A stretch of 64,000 nt of DNA from Pseudomonas abietaniphila (GCF_900100795.1 NZ_FNCO01000009.1:1-64000); one strand, 5' to 3'. Counted from the stretch's first letter, positions 18,093 through 26,724 are shown. Made by a program: numbers and translations. Notes: generated by a model not told the origin, from the sequence alone.

Positions 18093-18866
18093 TCAGGCGG
18101 CCCGCTCCAGCTCGGTCAGCAACGCCACGAACTGCAACGTCAATTTGTGCCGTGCATCGAGGTGAATCAGCGGCACCGACGCCTCATGGGACTCGCGCAT
18201 CTTCACTGAACTGTTCAGGTAGGTCGACAGCACGGGCAGGCCTTCTGCGATCAATTCGTCGATGAGGCTCTGATGCAGGCTGGCGCGGCTGACGAACTGA
18301 TTGACCACAATGCCTTCGACGGTCAGGGATTCGTTGTGATCGGCCTGCAGCTCGGCGACCTGCGCAATGACGTTGTACAGCGCCTGGCGGGAAAAGCTGT
18401 CGCAATCGAACGGGATCAGCACCCGGTCGGCGGCAATCAGGGCGCTGTAGGAATAGAAATTCAGCGCGGGCGGCGTGTCGATATAGATCCGCTCGTAATC
18501 CCCCGACAGCTCAACCAGCAAACGACGCAGCTTGTTGATCTTGAACTTGGATTCAAGCTTGGGCTGCAGATCGGAAAGCTCCGCGCTGGCGGCGATCAGA
18601 AACAGGTTGTCGTAGCGGGTCTCGCTGATCTCGGCCCGGTTCTTCTTGCCCGAAGAGGACGACGACAGGGTCTGCTTGAAAAAATCGGCGATGCCGACGG
18701 GCATGTCATCGCCCGTGAGACCGGTCAGGTAATGGGTTGAGTTGGCTTGTGCATCGAGGTCGATCAACAGCGTCCGATACCCTTCGGCGGCGCTCACAGC
18801 GGCCAGATTACAGGCGATGCTGGATTTGCCCACCCCTCCCTTTTGATTGAATACTGCGCGACGCAT
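18093..18866 (-). CDS. orphan ParA-family ATPase
   Basis: A 257-residue deviant Walker ATPase. The start is MRRAVFNQ followed by KGGVGKSS (9-16), then LLIDLDAQANSTHYL and IYIDTPPALNFYS, as in ParA/Soj proteins. ATG 18866 is chosen because the protein begins at the P-loop strand; a longer in-frame form to 18965 has no ParA-like sequence. No ParB gene or parS-like repeat is nearby, so a role in positioning something other than a replicon is possible. It precedes the ClC gene. Confidence 0.85.
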   Translation of the reverse strand: MRRAVFNQKGGVGKSSIACNLAAVSAAEGYRTLLIDLDAQANSTHYLTGLTGDDMPVGIADFFKQTLSSSSSGKKNRAEISETRYDNLFLIAASAELSDLQPKLESKFKINKLRRLLVELSGDYERIYIDTPPALNFYSYSALIAADRVLIPFDCDSFSRQALYNVIAQVAELQADHNESLTVEGIVVNQFVSRASLHQSLIDELIAEGLPVLSTYLNSSVKMRESHEASVPLIHLDARHKLTLQFVALLTELERAA

Positions 18867-18980
18867 GAGACAGATGACCCGTGAAAAAAAGTCATCGATC
18901 ATACCAGTGAATGTTTTCGTTTTATGTGGCAGGTCACAGACAGTTACGTGACAGCTGTGTGACAAAAGCCCACTCAGATC

Positions 18981-19310
18981 TCAAACGCAGTCTTTCGCCG
19001 CCCGCCCAAACCCGGAACTCAGCAGACTGCGTTCATACACAAACACCTTGCCGCCGTTCGAGGCCTTGTAGGCTTCGATGACGTTATCGGCGGCGACGGA
19101 ACTTGAGACCACAATCCGATAATGCCGCTGGGTCTGAGACAGGCTGGGGCTCAGTGCATTGTCTTGCAGTTTTGGCATCACGCAGGCGGTGAACTGCTCG
19201 GGGGACTTTTGGGTGACCAGGGTCAGCGTCGGCTCGTTGGGCGCGGACGCACAGCCCGCCAAGAGCGAGCCGGACATCATCAATACAGCGGAAAAAAATA
19301 AACGACGCAT
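18981..19310 (-). CDS. small predicted lipoprotein
   Basis: A 109-residue protein with a lipoprotein signal peptide and lipobox LLAGC (lipidated cysteine at residue 19). AGGAG lies 8 bases before ATG 19310. The mature part contains KSPEQFTACVMPKLQD and ends with KDCV, giving two more cysteines. I do not recognise the family. Its sequence style suits a short secreted domain anchored in the outer membrane. Confidence 0.72.
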   Translation of the reverse strand: MRRLFFSAVLMMSGSLLAGCASAPNEPTLTLVTQKSPEQFTACVMPKLQDNALSPSLSQTQRHYRIVVSSSVAADNVIEAYKASNGGKVFVYERSLLSSGFGRAAKDCV

Positions 19311-19451
19311 CGGCGGTCTCCTGTAAAAAATGCTGCCCTGCTGGCAGGCGCTTCAATACAGGCCATTGTCCAGTTCCGGCACCAGAACTGAACTTGAAAG
19401 ACATGATGCTGACTATCGACGCCGACGATGGATAGCGATGCGTCCGGGCGC

Positions 19452-19754
19452 TCAGCGCAAGGACGAGCTGGACCGGCGGACGATCTTGATCGAGTGTTTG
19501 ACGTCAGGCTTTCGGGTCACGCTGATGGCCCGCTTGGTCACGGTATCGATTGTGATGTTCCAGAAGCCGCTGCTCGGCACCACGATTTTCGCCGGAAACG
19601 TATCAAACGCGCCGCCGTGATAGGTGTGACGTCCACCGTTCTTGAAACTGCGAAAATTGGCGTCGCTCATCAGACGAATGTTGCAGATGCCGGAGGCTTC
19701 GATCACCACAATGTCGTCTTCGTTGAGGTGTTCGCGCTGGTGAATGAATTTCAC
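19452..19754 (-). CDS. DUF1883-domain protein
   Basis: A 100-residue protein matching DUF1883: MKFIHQREHLNEDDIVVIEAS at the start, then NFRSFKNGGRHTYHGG and IVVPSSGFWNITID. The fold is a small beta-sandwich. In other proteins DUF1883 can be fused to TIR domains, but here it is alone. Function is unknown. The serine- and arginine-rich tail RRSSSSLR may be unstructured. Confidence 0.75.
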   Translation of the reverse strand: MKFIHQREHLNEDDIVVIEASGICNIRLMSDANFRSFKNGGRHTYHGGAFDTFPAKIVVPSSGFWNITIDTVTKRAISVTRKPDVKHSIKIVRRSSSSLR

Positions 19755-19838
19755 GGTGGTTCCACTGGAAAGATTGGCAAGGCGCGAAGAATATCACGGC
19801 GCAGGCGTCCCTCGCTGACCGCACCTCGCCCTACGCTT

Positions 19839-20102
19839 TCATTCACAACGCACGGTCCACGCCACAAGCCGGGCAACGATCGGGCGCACGAGAAGCACGC
19901 ACACGAACGCTGACGGCATCGCCACGCGGTAGGCACTCATCACGTTTCTCATGTAATGGTCATCAAAGCCGAACTCCGTCAGCGTGATGACGAGGCACAT
20001 CAGAAAGGCCATGATCGTGGCCATATAGAGCGCGAAGACGTACGCGGCCATTGCTTTTGGGAAGCGAAATTTTGCGGTACCGCGCAGGGTTCTGGCGTCC
20101 AT
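19839..20102 (-). CDS. DUF2798 membrane protein
   Basis: An 87-residue protein with two hydrophobic helices (YVFALYMATIMAFLMCLVITL and a later VAMPSAFVCVLLVRPIVARLV), as in the DUF2798 family. Such genes often sit next to LysR regulators, and here one is divergent 127 bases away. It probably resides in the inner membrane. Function is unknown. Confidence 0.72.
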   Translation of the reverse strand: MDARTLRGTAKFRFPKAMAAYVFALYMATIMAFLMCLVITLTEFGFDDHYMRNVMSAYRVAMPSAFVCVLLVRPIVARLVAWTVRCE

Positions 20103-20229
20103 CGTGAAGTCCTTGCTGGTGGGTGAAAGAACGTGAGCGGCTAACCTAACAAGCTGCCCGCCCGCTTGGTAGGCGGGTTGCGCTTGATTGACTCTTAAGT
20201 AAAATCGACGAATCGATCAGGAGGAGCCG

Positions 20230-21201
20230 ATGGACATACTGGGATTGATCAAGACGTTCATCAGCGTGGTGGAGAACGGCAGTATTGCCTCAGCGGCACG
20301 TGCCAAGGGCATGAGCCCTGCCGCGGTCAGCCAGAGCATCACCCGGCTCGAAACCCATCTGGGCGCACGTCTGCTGTCGCGCACGACCCGCCGCATGGCG
20401 CTCACTGAAAGCGGCGCGCGTTACTTCGACAAGGTGCGCCACATCCCCCACGACATCGACCTTGCCTCGCAGGCAGCGGCCGTTGCGACCGCCCCGCAAG
20501 GTTCGCTGTGCATCGCTACCACCTCCGCCTTCGGACGTTACGTGCTGGCGCCGCTGATGCCCGCGTTCAAAGCACTGTACCCACGCATCGATATCGAGTT
20601 GATCAGCACTGACCGGCGCGTCGACCACAGGCTTGAAGGTGTCGACGTCAGCCTGCGCATCGAGGCACAACTGAACGATCAACTGATTGCCCGGCGCATT
20701 GCCTCGATCCCGTTCGTGTTCTGTGCCTCACCGTCGTACCTTGAGCGCGCAGGGATCCCCCTCACGCCCGAAGACCTTCAACACCACGCGTGCCTGGTGT
20801 TTCGCTACCCCACCGATGGACGCTTCCTGCCGTGGAGCTTTCGGCTCAACGGCAAACGCTTCGAAGCGAAACTCCAGCCGGGCTTCATCTGCGACGACAT
20901 CGACACCCTCGCGCAGATCGCCTTGAACGGCGGCGGAATCGCGCGCCTGGCAAGCTTCATCGCTCAGCCGCTGATTGACAGCGGCAGGCTGTTGCCACTG
21001 TTCGAGTCAGACCCTGCCGGTACTGCTGGCGCGGAGCCTGAACCCATGGAGATCTACGCCTGTGTCAGCGAGCGCTCGGCATTGAACGCCAAGGTGCGCG
21101 CGTTCATCGAGTTCATTGAGGCGGCGATGCAGGCCGATAGGCGTGCGCGGCAGCAGAACGCCGCTTCACCGGGCATCACCCGCCCAATCCACATAGTGTG
21201 A
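20230..21201 (+). CDS. LysR-family transcriptional regulator
   Basis: A 323-residue LysR protein. The helix-turn-helix is IASAARAKGMSPAAVSQSITRLE (residues 18-40), and the sensory domain starts near GSLCIATTSAFGRYVLAPL. GGAGGAG lies just before ATG 20230. It is divergent from the DUF2798 membrane gene, a common LysR target arrangement, and converges with another LysR gene, leaving only 3 bases between the two stops. The C terminus has a 30-residue polar extension. Confidence 0.87.
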   Translation: MDILGLIKTFISVVENGSIASAARAKGMSPAAVSQSITRLETHLGARLLSRTTRRMALTESGARYFDKVRHIPHDIDLASQAAAVATAPQGSLCIATTSAFGRYVLAPLMPAFKALYPRIDIELISTDRRVDHRLEGVDVSLRIEAQLNDQLIARRIASIPFVFCASPSYLERAGIPLTPEDLQHHACLVFRYPTDGRFLPWSFRLNGKRFEAKLQPGFICDDIDTLAQIALNGGGIARLASFIAQPLIDSGRLLPLFESDPAGTAGAEPEPMEIYACVSERSALNAKVRAFIEFIEAAMQADRRARQQNAASPGITRPIHIV

Positions 21202-21204
21202 GCG

Positions 21205-22116
21205 CTAGCGCAGTGTCGGACCGCTGAGGCTGCCCTCCTCCCGCAGCCATGCACAAAACAGCGAGATGGTTTCGTCTGCGGCTTTGTCGGCCGGAACGTA
21301 AGCGCAATAACTGCGGGATTTGAGCCGCGGCTGGGCAAACGGAATGACCAGCCGGCCGGCCTCCAGATCGCTGGACACCAGCGCAACCGGCCCTATTGCG
21401 ATACCCACGCCGTCAATGGCCGCCTGCAAGGTCAGGTAGAAATGATCGAAGACCACGGCCGCAGCGGGTTTCAAGGTGGGAATCCGGGCGCTCGCCAGCC
21501 AGTCCGACCAGAGCCGTGGAAGGCTTGAGGTGTGCAGCAACGTGTGTTGGCGCAGGTCTTCGGGTGTTTGCAGCGGCAGACGCTGCAACAGCGCAGGGCT
21601 GCACACCGGCACCCGTTCCTCGCGCAGGAACACGTGGGTGGAATAACCGTAAAGCGTGTCCGGTCCGCCGCGAATGACGACGTCATAAGCCGTCCGCAAA
21701 CTTTCCACCGGTCTGTTGGAGGTCTCTACCTGAACTTCAATGCCGGGATACCGGGCACGCAGTCCTTCCAGTCGTGGCACCAGCCAGCGCAGTGTGAACG
21801 TCGCGGACGCATTCACGGACAGCGTACGCGTCGCAGAGACCGGGAAGCCGAACCTCGCAGTCGCCTGCGACAACTGCTCGAACAGCGGCCCGACATCCGC
21901 CAGATACGCGCTGGCCGCAGGCGTCAGCACCACTCGCCGGTTGTGCCGTTCGAATAACGCGGCGCCGAGCCAGTCTTCAAGCAGACGAACGCTTTGGCTG
22001 ACCGCCCCTTGCGTGACATGCAGTTCCGCCGCTGCGTCCTTGAAGCTGCCCAACCGGCCAGCCGCCTCGAAGGCACGCAACGCATTGAGGGGAGGCAACA
22101 CCCGATTCATTCGCAA
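21205..22116 (-). CDS. LysR-family regulator, GcvA-like
   Basis: A 303-residue LysR protein of the GcvA/AmpR-like branch: LPPLNALRAFEAAGRLGSFK at the start and LHVTQGAVSQSVRLLEDWLG for the recognition region. A second in-frame ATG lies two codons in. It is divergent from a DMT-family transporter 140 bases away, so control of that transporter is likely. It converges closely with the previous LysR gene. Confidence 0.87.
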   Translation of the reverse strand: MRMNRVLPPLNALRAFEAAGRLGSFKDAAAELHVTQGAVSQSVRLLEDWLGAALFERHNRRVVLTPAASAYLADVGPLFEQLSQATARFGFPVSATRTLSVNASATFTLRWLVPRLEGLRARYPGIEVQVETSNRPVESLRTAYDVVIRGGPDTLYGYSTHVFLREERVPVCSPALLQRLPLQTPEDLRQHTLLHTSSLPRLWSDWLASARIPTLKPAAAVVFDHFYLTLQAAIDGVGIAIGPVALVSSDLEAGRLVIPFAQPRLKSRSYCAYVPADKAADETISLFCAWLREEGSLSGPTLR

Positions 22117-22256
22117 TAGCCTGTCTGATGTGAAACGCCAATTTATCTGGTTTGTCAGGGGCCACCAAGATAGATATTTTGCTGATCACGCCAGCGTCGG
22201 CCGACGATGTCTATTTTGAAGCACTCCCCTCTGCCCTAATTTTGGAAAACAACACC

Positions 22257-23099
22257 ATGCTCAGCGTCACTGGCGGTTTTGTCCTGCTTGCCGCCGTCCT
22301 TCATGCCAGCTGGAACGCCCTGCTGCATGGCAACCGCGACCGACACCTGTCCATGGCCTGGATGAGCATCGTCATCGCCATTGTCTCCACGCTGGTCGCC
22401 CTGAACCTGCCGCTGCCGGCCGCCGGGGCGTGGCCGTATATCGTTGCCTCTGGCTTGGTCCACATCGTCTACAACATCAGCCTCATTCGTTCATACGGCC
22501 GCAGCGACCTCTCAGTGGCCTATGCCATTGCGCGAGGGTCATCGCCCTTGCTCGTGACCCTCGGCGCGGCGCTGTTCGCTCAGGAGGCGGTCAGCCCTCT
22601 GCACGTGCTCGGGATCGTCATGATATCGGGCGGTATTCTTGCGCTGGCGTTGCTTGACCGCCGCGTGTCCCGCGCCGATGTGCTCGCGGCACTCAGCACA
22701 GGTGTGATCATCGCGCTGTACACGGTGATCGATGGCATTGGTGTGCGTCAGTCCAACGGCCAGGCGTTTGCTTACACCGCCTGGATGTTCATGTTCTATT
22801 GGTCGATGCCACTGCTCTTCATCGCCAAGCGCGGGTGGGCCGCGCTGTTGAACCCGATCCGCACCCACCCGCTTTCGGTAAGCTCATCGCTGGGCGGGGG
22901 ACTGGTGTCCATCGGTGCCTATGGGATTGTGATCTGGGCGATGCAATCGGGCGCCATGGGCGGCGTGTCGGCACTGCGCGAAACCAGCGTGGTGTTCGCC
23001 GCGCTGATCGGGCGCGTGTTCCTGGGCGAAGACATGAGCGCCAAACGCTGGACCGTGTGCGCTGTCGTCGCTGCTGGCGCCGTGTGCCTGGGGCTTTGA
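22257..23099 (+). CDS. DMT-superfamily (EamA) transporter
   Basis: A 280-residue protein with about ten hydrophobic segments in two EamA halves, as in small-metabolite exporters. LHASWNALLHGN near the N terminus and ALRETSVVFAALIGRVFLGE near the C terminus are the conserved stretches of each half. ATG 22257 begins right at the first membrane segment; the open frame extends upstream but has no ribosome site or membrane sequence. It is divergent from the GcvA-like regulator. Substrate is unknown. Confidence 0.85.
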   Translation: MLSVTGGFVLLAAVLHASWNALLHGNRDRHLSMAWMSIVIAIVSTLVALNLPLPAAGAWPYIVASGLVHIVYNISLIRSYGRSDLSVAYAIARGSSPLLVTLGAALFAQEAVSPLHVLGIVMISGGILALALLDRRVSRADVLAALSTGVIIALYTVIDGIGVRQSNGQAFAYTAWMFMFYWSMPLLFIAKRGWAALLNPIRTHPLSVSSSLGGGLVSIGAYGIVIWAMQSGAMGGVSALRETSVVFAALIGRVFLGEDMSAKRWTVCAVVAAGAVCLGL

Positions 23100-23155
23100 G
23101 CGGCACACGATGCCCTCGAACGTCACTGCGTTCCGGCGTTTCCGGCTGTCACGAA

Positions 23156-23719
23156 TCACGCGTCGGTGCTGTGTACAACCACCAGCAACTCCGCCTGCTC
23201 GTCGGACACGGTGCGCAGCCGATGGGATTTCTGCGCGTTGAAATGCAGCGCGTCCCCTTCGTCCAACGTCTGGCGCTCGTCACCGAAATCGACCTCCACG
23301 CGTCCGCGCACGACGAAGATGAACTCCTCGCCCAGGTGCTCCTTGAACGCCGAATGGCCGAATGAACGCGGCGGATACACCAGAAAAGGCAACAGCGCCC
23401 TTTGCCCGATATGACGCGCCAACGGCACGTGAGCAGGCGCAGATGCGCCATCGGATACACCGCGCGGCTGACGCCGAACAAGGCTATAGCCCTCCAGCGG
23501 CAACGGCTCAGTGCTGAACAGCTCCTCGGCCTGGGCATTGAGGGCTTTGGCCAGTTTCAGGGCGACAGCAATCGAGGGGGAACTCACGCCCCGCTCCACT
23601 TTGGACAGGTAACTTTTGGTCAACCCGGTCAGGCCGGCCAGTTGCTCCAGCGTGATGCCCATCTTCTTGCGCAAGATTCTCAGGTGTACCGCCATCCCGC
23701 GTTGTTCCTCAAAGGTCAT
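23156..23719 (-). CDS. XRE-type regulator with C-terminal cupin domain
   Basis: A 187-residue regulator. The helix-turn-helix of the Cro/CI type reads TLEQLAGLTGLTKSYLSKVE (about residues 23-42). The C-terminal cupin contains GEEFIFVVRGRVEVDFGDE. Proteins of this plan often bind a metabolite in the cupin and control nearby catabolic or efflux genes. ATG 23719 is chosen because the DNA-binding domain starts 10 residues on; longer in-frame starts would run through the operator palindrome. It is divergent from the class II aldolase gene. Confidence 0.87.
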   Translation of the reverse strand: MTFEEQRGMAVHLRILRKKMGITLEQLAGLTGLTKSYLSKVERGVSSPSIAVALKLAKALNAQAEELFSTEPLPLEGYSLVRRQPRGVSDGASAPAHVPLARHIGQRALLPFLVYPPRSFGHSAFKEHLGEEFIFVVRGRVEVDFGDERQTLDEGDALHFNAQKSHRLRTVSDEQAELLVVVHSTDA

Positions 23720-23734
23720 GACACACAGCTTGAT

Positions 23735-23769
23735 AATGACACAATGTGTCATTAGGATCACATTGTGTC
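23735..23769. promoter_or_regulatory. operator palindrome AATGACACAATGTGTCATT plus second half-site
   Basis: A perfect 19-base palindrome occupies 23735-23753, with 9-base arms around a central A. Seven bases on, ACATTGTGTC repeats the core GACACAATGT in the opposite orientation (to 23769). A further GACACA lies at 23719-23724 at the regulator's start codon. Located 16 bases before the XRE-cupin gene and 74 before the aldolase gene, it is the likely binding site of that regulator. Confidence 0.7.
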
Positions 23770-23826
23770 TTGAGGGCGTTGCAGCGCCCGCCAATATTTT
23801 GAACGGCTCTCAAACAGGTGCTGACC

Positions 23827-24609
23827 GTGACCACGACCCTGAACGCCCCGAAAGACCAGCTCGTAAAGCTCGCCGAGCAACAGATGATGACCGCCCTGAT
23901 CGACAACGATTACAGCGCCAGGCAAAAGCTCGCGCTCACCTGCCGCATCCTGTTTGACGGCGGCCACGACTCTGGCCTCGCGGGCCAGATCACTGCCCGT
24001 GCGCAAGCACCGGGCACGTATTATACGCAGCGCCTGGGCATGGGTTTCGACGAGATTACGGCGTCCAGTCTTTTGGTTGTCGACGAAGACCTGAATGTCC
24101 TTCAGGGTCAGGGTATGGCCAATCCTGCCAATCGTTTTCACAGTTGGCTCTACCGCGCCCGCCCCGACGTGAACTGCATCATCCACACCCACGCGCTGCA
24201 CAGCGCGACCTTGTCGATGCTCGAAGTGCCGCTGGCGGTGTCGCACATGGACATCTGCCCACTGTTCGAGGACTGCGCGTTTCTGAAGGACTGGCCCGGC
24301 ATCCCCGTGGGCAACGAGGAAGGCGAAATCATCGCCAATGCGATCGGCGACAAGCGCGCCATTCTACTTGCTCATCACGGACTGCTAATCGCGGGGGGCT
24401 CCATCGAGGAGGCCTGTGTGCTGGCGCTGCTTTTCGAGCGAGCGGCCAAGATGCAGTTGCTGGCCATGAGCGCGGGTGAAATCCGACCGATTCCGGAGAC
24501 GTTGGGCAGAGAAGCCCACGACTGGATTTCAACGCCCAAGCGCCACGGCGCTGCCTTCAATTACTACGCGCGACGGGCGCTGCGCGGACACGGCGACTGC
24601 TTGGGTTAA
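23827..24609 (+). CDS. class II aldolase/adducin-family protein
   Basis: A 260-residue protein of the fuculose-aldolase/adducin fold. The metal-binding histidines are visible in IIHTHALHSATLS and ILLAHHGLLIAGG, and the acid region is GMGFDEITASSLLVVDEDL. GTG 23827 is chosen because ACAGG lies 8 bases before it. Enzymes of this type cleave or decarboxylate small sugar-acid or keto compounds with a divalent metal. It is divergent from the XRE-cupin regulator, which probably controls it. The substrate cannot be assigned. Confidence 0.87.
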   Translation: MTTTLNAPKDQLVKLAEQQMMTALIDNDYSARQKLALTCRILFDGGHDSGLAGQITARAQAPGTYYTQRLGMGFDEITASSLLVVDEDLNVLQGQGMANPANRFHSWLYRARPDVNCIIHTHALHSATLSMLEVPLAVSHMDICPLFEDCAFLKDWPGIPVGNEEGEIIANAIGDKRAILLAHHGLLIAGGSIEEACVLALLFERAAKMQLLAMSAGEIRPIPETLGREAHDWISTPKRHGAAFNYYARRALRGHGDCLG

Positions 24610-24661
24610 CGGCCACTTCAGTGAATGTCCCCCACGCTTACAGCACTTTTTGTATAGGACT

Positions 24662-24674
24662 GTATCCCGGATAC
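24662..24674. promoter_or_regulatory. 13-base palindrome GTATCCCGGATAC
   Basis: A perfect palindrome (6-base arms, central C) lies in the 255-base intergenic region between the aldolase and the secreted hydrolase. No gene was found in that region. It may be a regulator site for the hydrolase gene, but its distance of 190 bases makes this weak. Confidence 0.25.
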
Positions 24675-24864
24675 CGCGCCCTACAAACGCATACAAACCC
24701 ACGCTTTTTCGAGGGCGGCCTCATGATTAAATCGGCCATCTCGACATGGCCCAGCTGTTCGTTGCGTGTTGCAAAACGCGATCAGCTGACTGTCGGCGGG
24801 TGACCAAATTGCCTGCCGTCGCCATCGACCCAGCCCATTACCGCTCTGAACTGGAAGGCTATCG

Positions 24865-25833
24865 ATGCTCAAGTTATTTTCCACCGTTACACTAATGTGC
24901 GCGCTGAGTGCCCTTATGGTAGGGGCCGCTCAGGCAGCCGAAACCGAAGGCCATTCAATGGAACGCTCATCTGTTGCCTATCGCACCGTCACCGTCGACG
25001 GCTTGAATATTTTTTATCGCGAAGCCGGTCGTCCAGATGCTCCAACGCTGCTGATGCTGCACGGTTTTCCGAGTTCGTCGCGCATGTACGACCCGCTCTT
25101 TGCTCGGCTGGCTGAGCGTTATCATCTGGTGGCGCCGGACTATCCGGGCTTTGGCCACAGTGATTCGCCAGACCCGAAAACTTTCGCCTACACCTTCGAC
25201 CATCTGGCCGCTGTCATGCAGGACTTCACGCAGACGTTGGGCTTGCAACACTATTCGCTGTTGGTGCAGGACTATGGCGGCCCTGTCGGGTTTCGCATGG
25301 CAGTGGCTCACCCGGAAAGGCTGCAGGCGTTGATCGTTCAGAACGCGGTGTCACACGAGGATGGACTGGGACCGTTGTGGCAGAAACGGCGCGAGTTCTG
25401 GGCCAATCGTGCGGCCAATGAGGCCGGGTTGCGGGCCAGCTTCTTTTCGTTTTCCACCACCCGCCAGCGGCACATCGGCTCAAGCCCGAACATCGAGCAT
25501 TTCAACCCTGACCTTTGGGTCGACGAATTCAATTTCCTGAACCAGCCAGGCCAGGCGGACTTGCAGAGCGACCTGTTCTACGACTACCGAAACAACGTCG
25601 CCAGCTATCCGAAGTGGCAGGCATGGATGCGCGAGCACCAGCCGCCGACACTGGTGGTATGGGGCAAATACGACCCTTCTTTCGATGTCGCTGAAGCCGA
25701 GGCCTATCGCCGCGATCTGCCCAAGGCTGAGATTCACGTGCTGGAGGCAGGCCACTTCGCACTTGATGAGAAGCCCGATGAAATCGCGAGCCTGATCGAC
25801 GGTTTTCTGCACAAAACGCTAAGCGCCCAATGA
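24865..25833 (+). CDS. secreted alpha/beta hydrolase, haloalkane-dehalogenase/epoxide-hydrolase type
   Basis: A 322-residue enzyme with a signal peptide ending near AAQA-AE (residue 24). The oxyanion-hole motif HGFPSS (66-71) and the nucleophile elbow VQDYGG put an aspartate (residue 136) where the haloalkane dehalogenase and epoxide hydrolase groups have theirs. A later acid (GKYDPSF) and the histidine in EAGHFALDE complete the triad. Periplasmic export is unusual for this group. It is followed by a large hairpin. Confidence 0.85.
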   Translation: MLKLFSTVTLMCALSALMVGAAQAAETEGHSMERSSVAYRTVTVDGLNIFYREAGRPDAPTLLMLHGFPSSSRMYDPLFARLAERYHLVAPDYPGFGHSDSPDPKTFAYTFDHLAAVMQDFTQTLGLQHYSLLVQDYGGPVGFRMAVAHPERLQALIVQNAVSHEDGLGPLWQKRREFWANRAANEAGLRASFFSFSTTRQRHIGSSPNIEHFNPDLWVDEFNFLNQPGQADLQSDLFYDYRNNVASYPKWQAWMREHQPPTLVVWGKYDPSFDVAEAEAYRRDLPKAEIHVLEAGHFALDEKPDEIASLIDGFLHKTLSAQ

Positions 25834-25917
25834 ACACCGTCGTCTAACAAGCACCGTTCATCGCCGATTAGCGATTTATTCAAACTTTTCCAATGCCTCG
25901 GAGAGTCACACGCTTAC

Positions 25918-25943
25918 AAGGACGGGCAACACCGCCCGTCCTT
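25918..25943. terminator. strong stem-loop, possible terminator
   Basis: AAGGACGGGC (25918-25927) pairs perfectly with GCCCGTCCTT (25934-25943) around AACACC. An outer pair GTCACAC / GTGTGAC (about 25905-25911 and 25951-25957) could extend the structure. A T-rich stretch (ACTTTTTTGA) follows about 20 bases later. It lies 85 bases after the hydrolase gene and 48 before the serine-rich gene, so it may end the former or act in the leader of the latter. Confidence 0.6.
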
Positions 25944-25990
25944 GGACCTTGTGTGACCTTCTGACTTTTTTGATGAAGAGGCATTACCCA

Positions 25991-26287
25991 ATGAACAAGA
26001 AATTAAGCATCGCGCTGGCAGTGGCCGGTCTTACCTGCGTGCTCTCGGCGCCTTCGATGGCCGGTTCTTCCTCGCCAAGCAGCTCGAGCGGTAGCAGCAT
26101 GAGCGGCCCGTCCTCGTCTTCCGGCAGCAATTCCTCAAGCTCGGGTGAGTCGTCCAGACCCAGCGGCGAAAATGGCGCCAACACCAAAGGCACCGCCTTG
26201 CCTGGCTCCGGTGGTGAGGCAGGAAGCGGGGGCAATTCAAGCCCCGGCAACTCCTCATCAGCTGGCGCGGGCTCGAGCTCCAAATAG
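25991..26287 (+). CDS. small secreted Ser/Gly-rich protein
   Basis: A 98-residue protein. A clear signal peptide (MNKKLSIALAVAGLTCVLSA, cleavage near SMA-GS) is followed by about 75 residues made almost wholly of S, G, P, N, E and A. There are long serine runs and no cysteine or hydrophobic core, so the mature part is probably disordered. GAAGAGG lies nine bases before ATG 25991. The start is internal to a longer open frame. No family recognised. Hairpins on both sides suggest a single-gene transcript. Confidence 0.7.
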   Translation: MNKKLSIALAVAGLTCVLSAPSMAGSSSPSSSSGSSMSGPSSSSGSNSSSSGESSRPSGENGANTKGTALPGSGGEAGSGGNSSPGNSSSAGAGSSSK

Positions 26288-26328
26288 CGATTCAAGCGGC
26301 GGCCAAGCACCGCGCAGCGGTGTAATGT

Positions 26329-26363
26329 CTGGCCAGATCAGGTGCCTGCCTGACTCTGGCCAG
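26329..26363 (+). terminator. stem-loop after Ser/Gly-rich gene
   Basis: CTGGCCAGATCAGG (26329-26342) pairs with CCTGACTCTGGCCAG (26349-26363) with one bulged or mismatched position and a 6-base loop. It begins 41 bases after the stop codon. There is no T-tract. Confidence 0.5.
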
Positions 26364-26596
26364 TGGTCCTGAACCCGGCCGTGCGTCAGCTCCCTACTAC
26401 TTCTAACGCAATCCGACTCGACGGCAGCTACCTGGTGGTGATTGCCGAACCAGGGTACGGCGCTGTCATAGCTAAGTTTGCCCGGCGCAATGCAGAAGGC
26501 ACGGATGGGGAGCTCAAGACAATGGGGCAGTTCTTGATGGACTTGCAGATCGTGACGGAGATGATGGGTCGGATCGGGCAGTTGCCGAAGCTTTGA
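26363..26596 (+). CDS. doubtful small hypothetical protein
   Basis: A 77-codon open frame from GTG 26363. The second half (SYLVVIAEPGYGAVIAKFARR, then FLMDLQIVTEMMGRIGQLPKL) has a protein-like composition, and a stem-loop follows nine bases after its stop. However, the start overlaps the preceding hairpin, no ribosome site is visible and I recognise no family. It may be a remnant or chance frame. Confidence 0.3.
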   Translation: MVLNPAVRQLPTTSNAIRLDGSYLVVIAEPGYGAVIAKFARRNAEGTDGELKTMGQFLMDLQIVTEMMGRIGQLPKL

Positions 26597-26604
26597 TGGG
26601 GTAA

Positions 26605-26635
26605 GGCAGGACTCGCCGCGCGGGCGGGTCCTGCC
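26605..26635 (+). terminator. stem-loop GGCAGGAC / GTCCTGCC
   Basis: A perfect 8-base stem with a GC-rich 15-base loop lies after the doubtful frame and 90 bases from the end of the convergent reductase gene. No T-tract follows. It may serve as a two-way transcript end. Confidence 0.4.
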
Positions 26636-26724
26636 GGACTGGATGGGCCCAGCAAGCCACCCGGGGCGACACAGGCGCCATCTCACGAACATACATCGGT
26701 TCGTTGCGCTAAACGCTCATCGCC

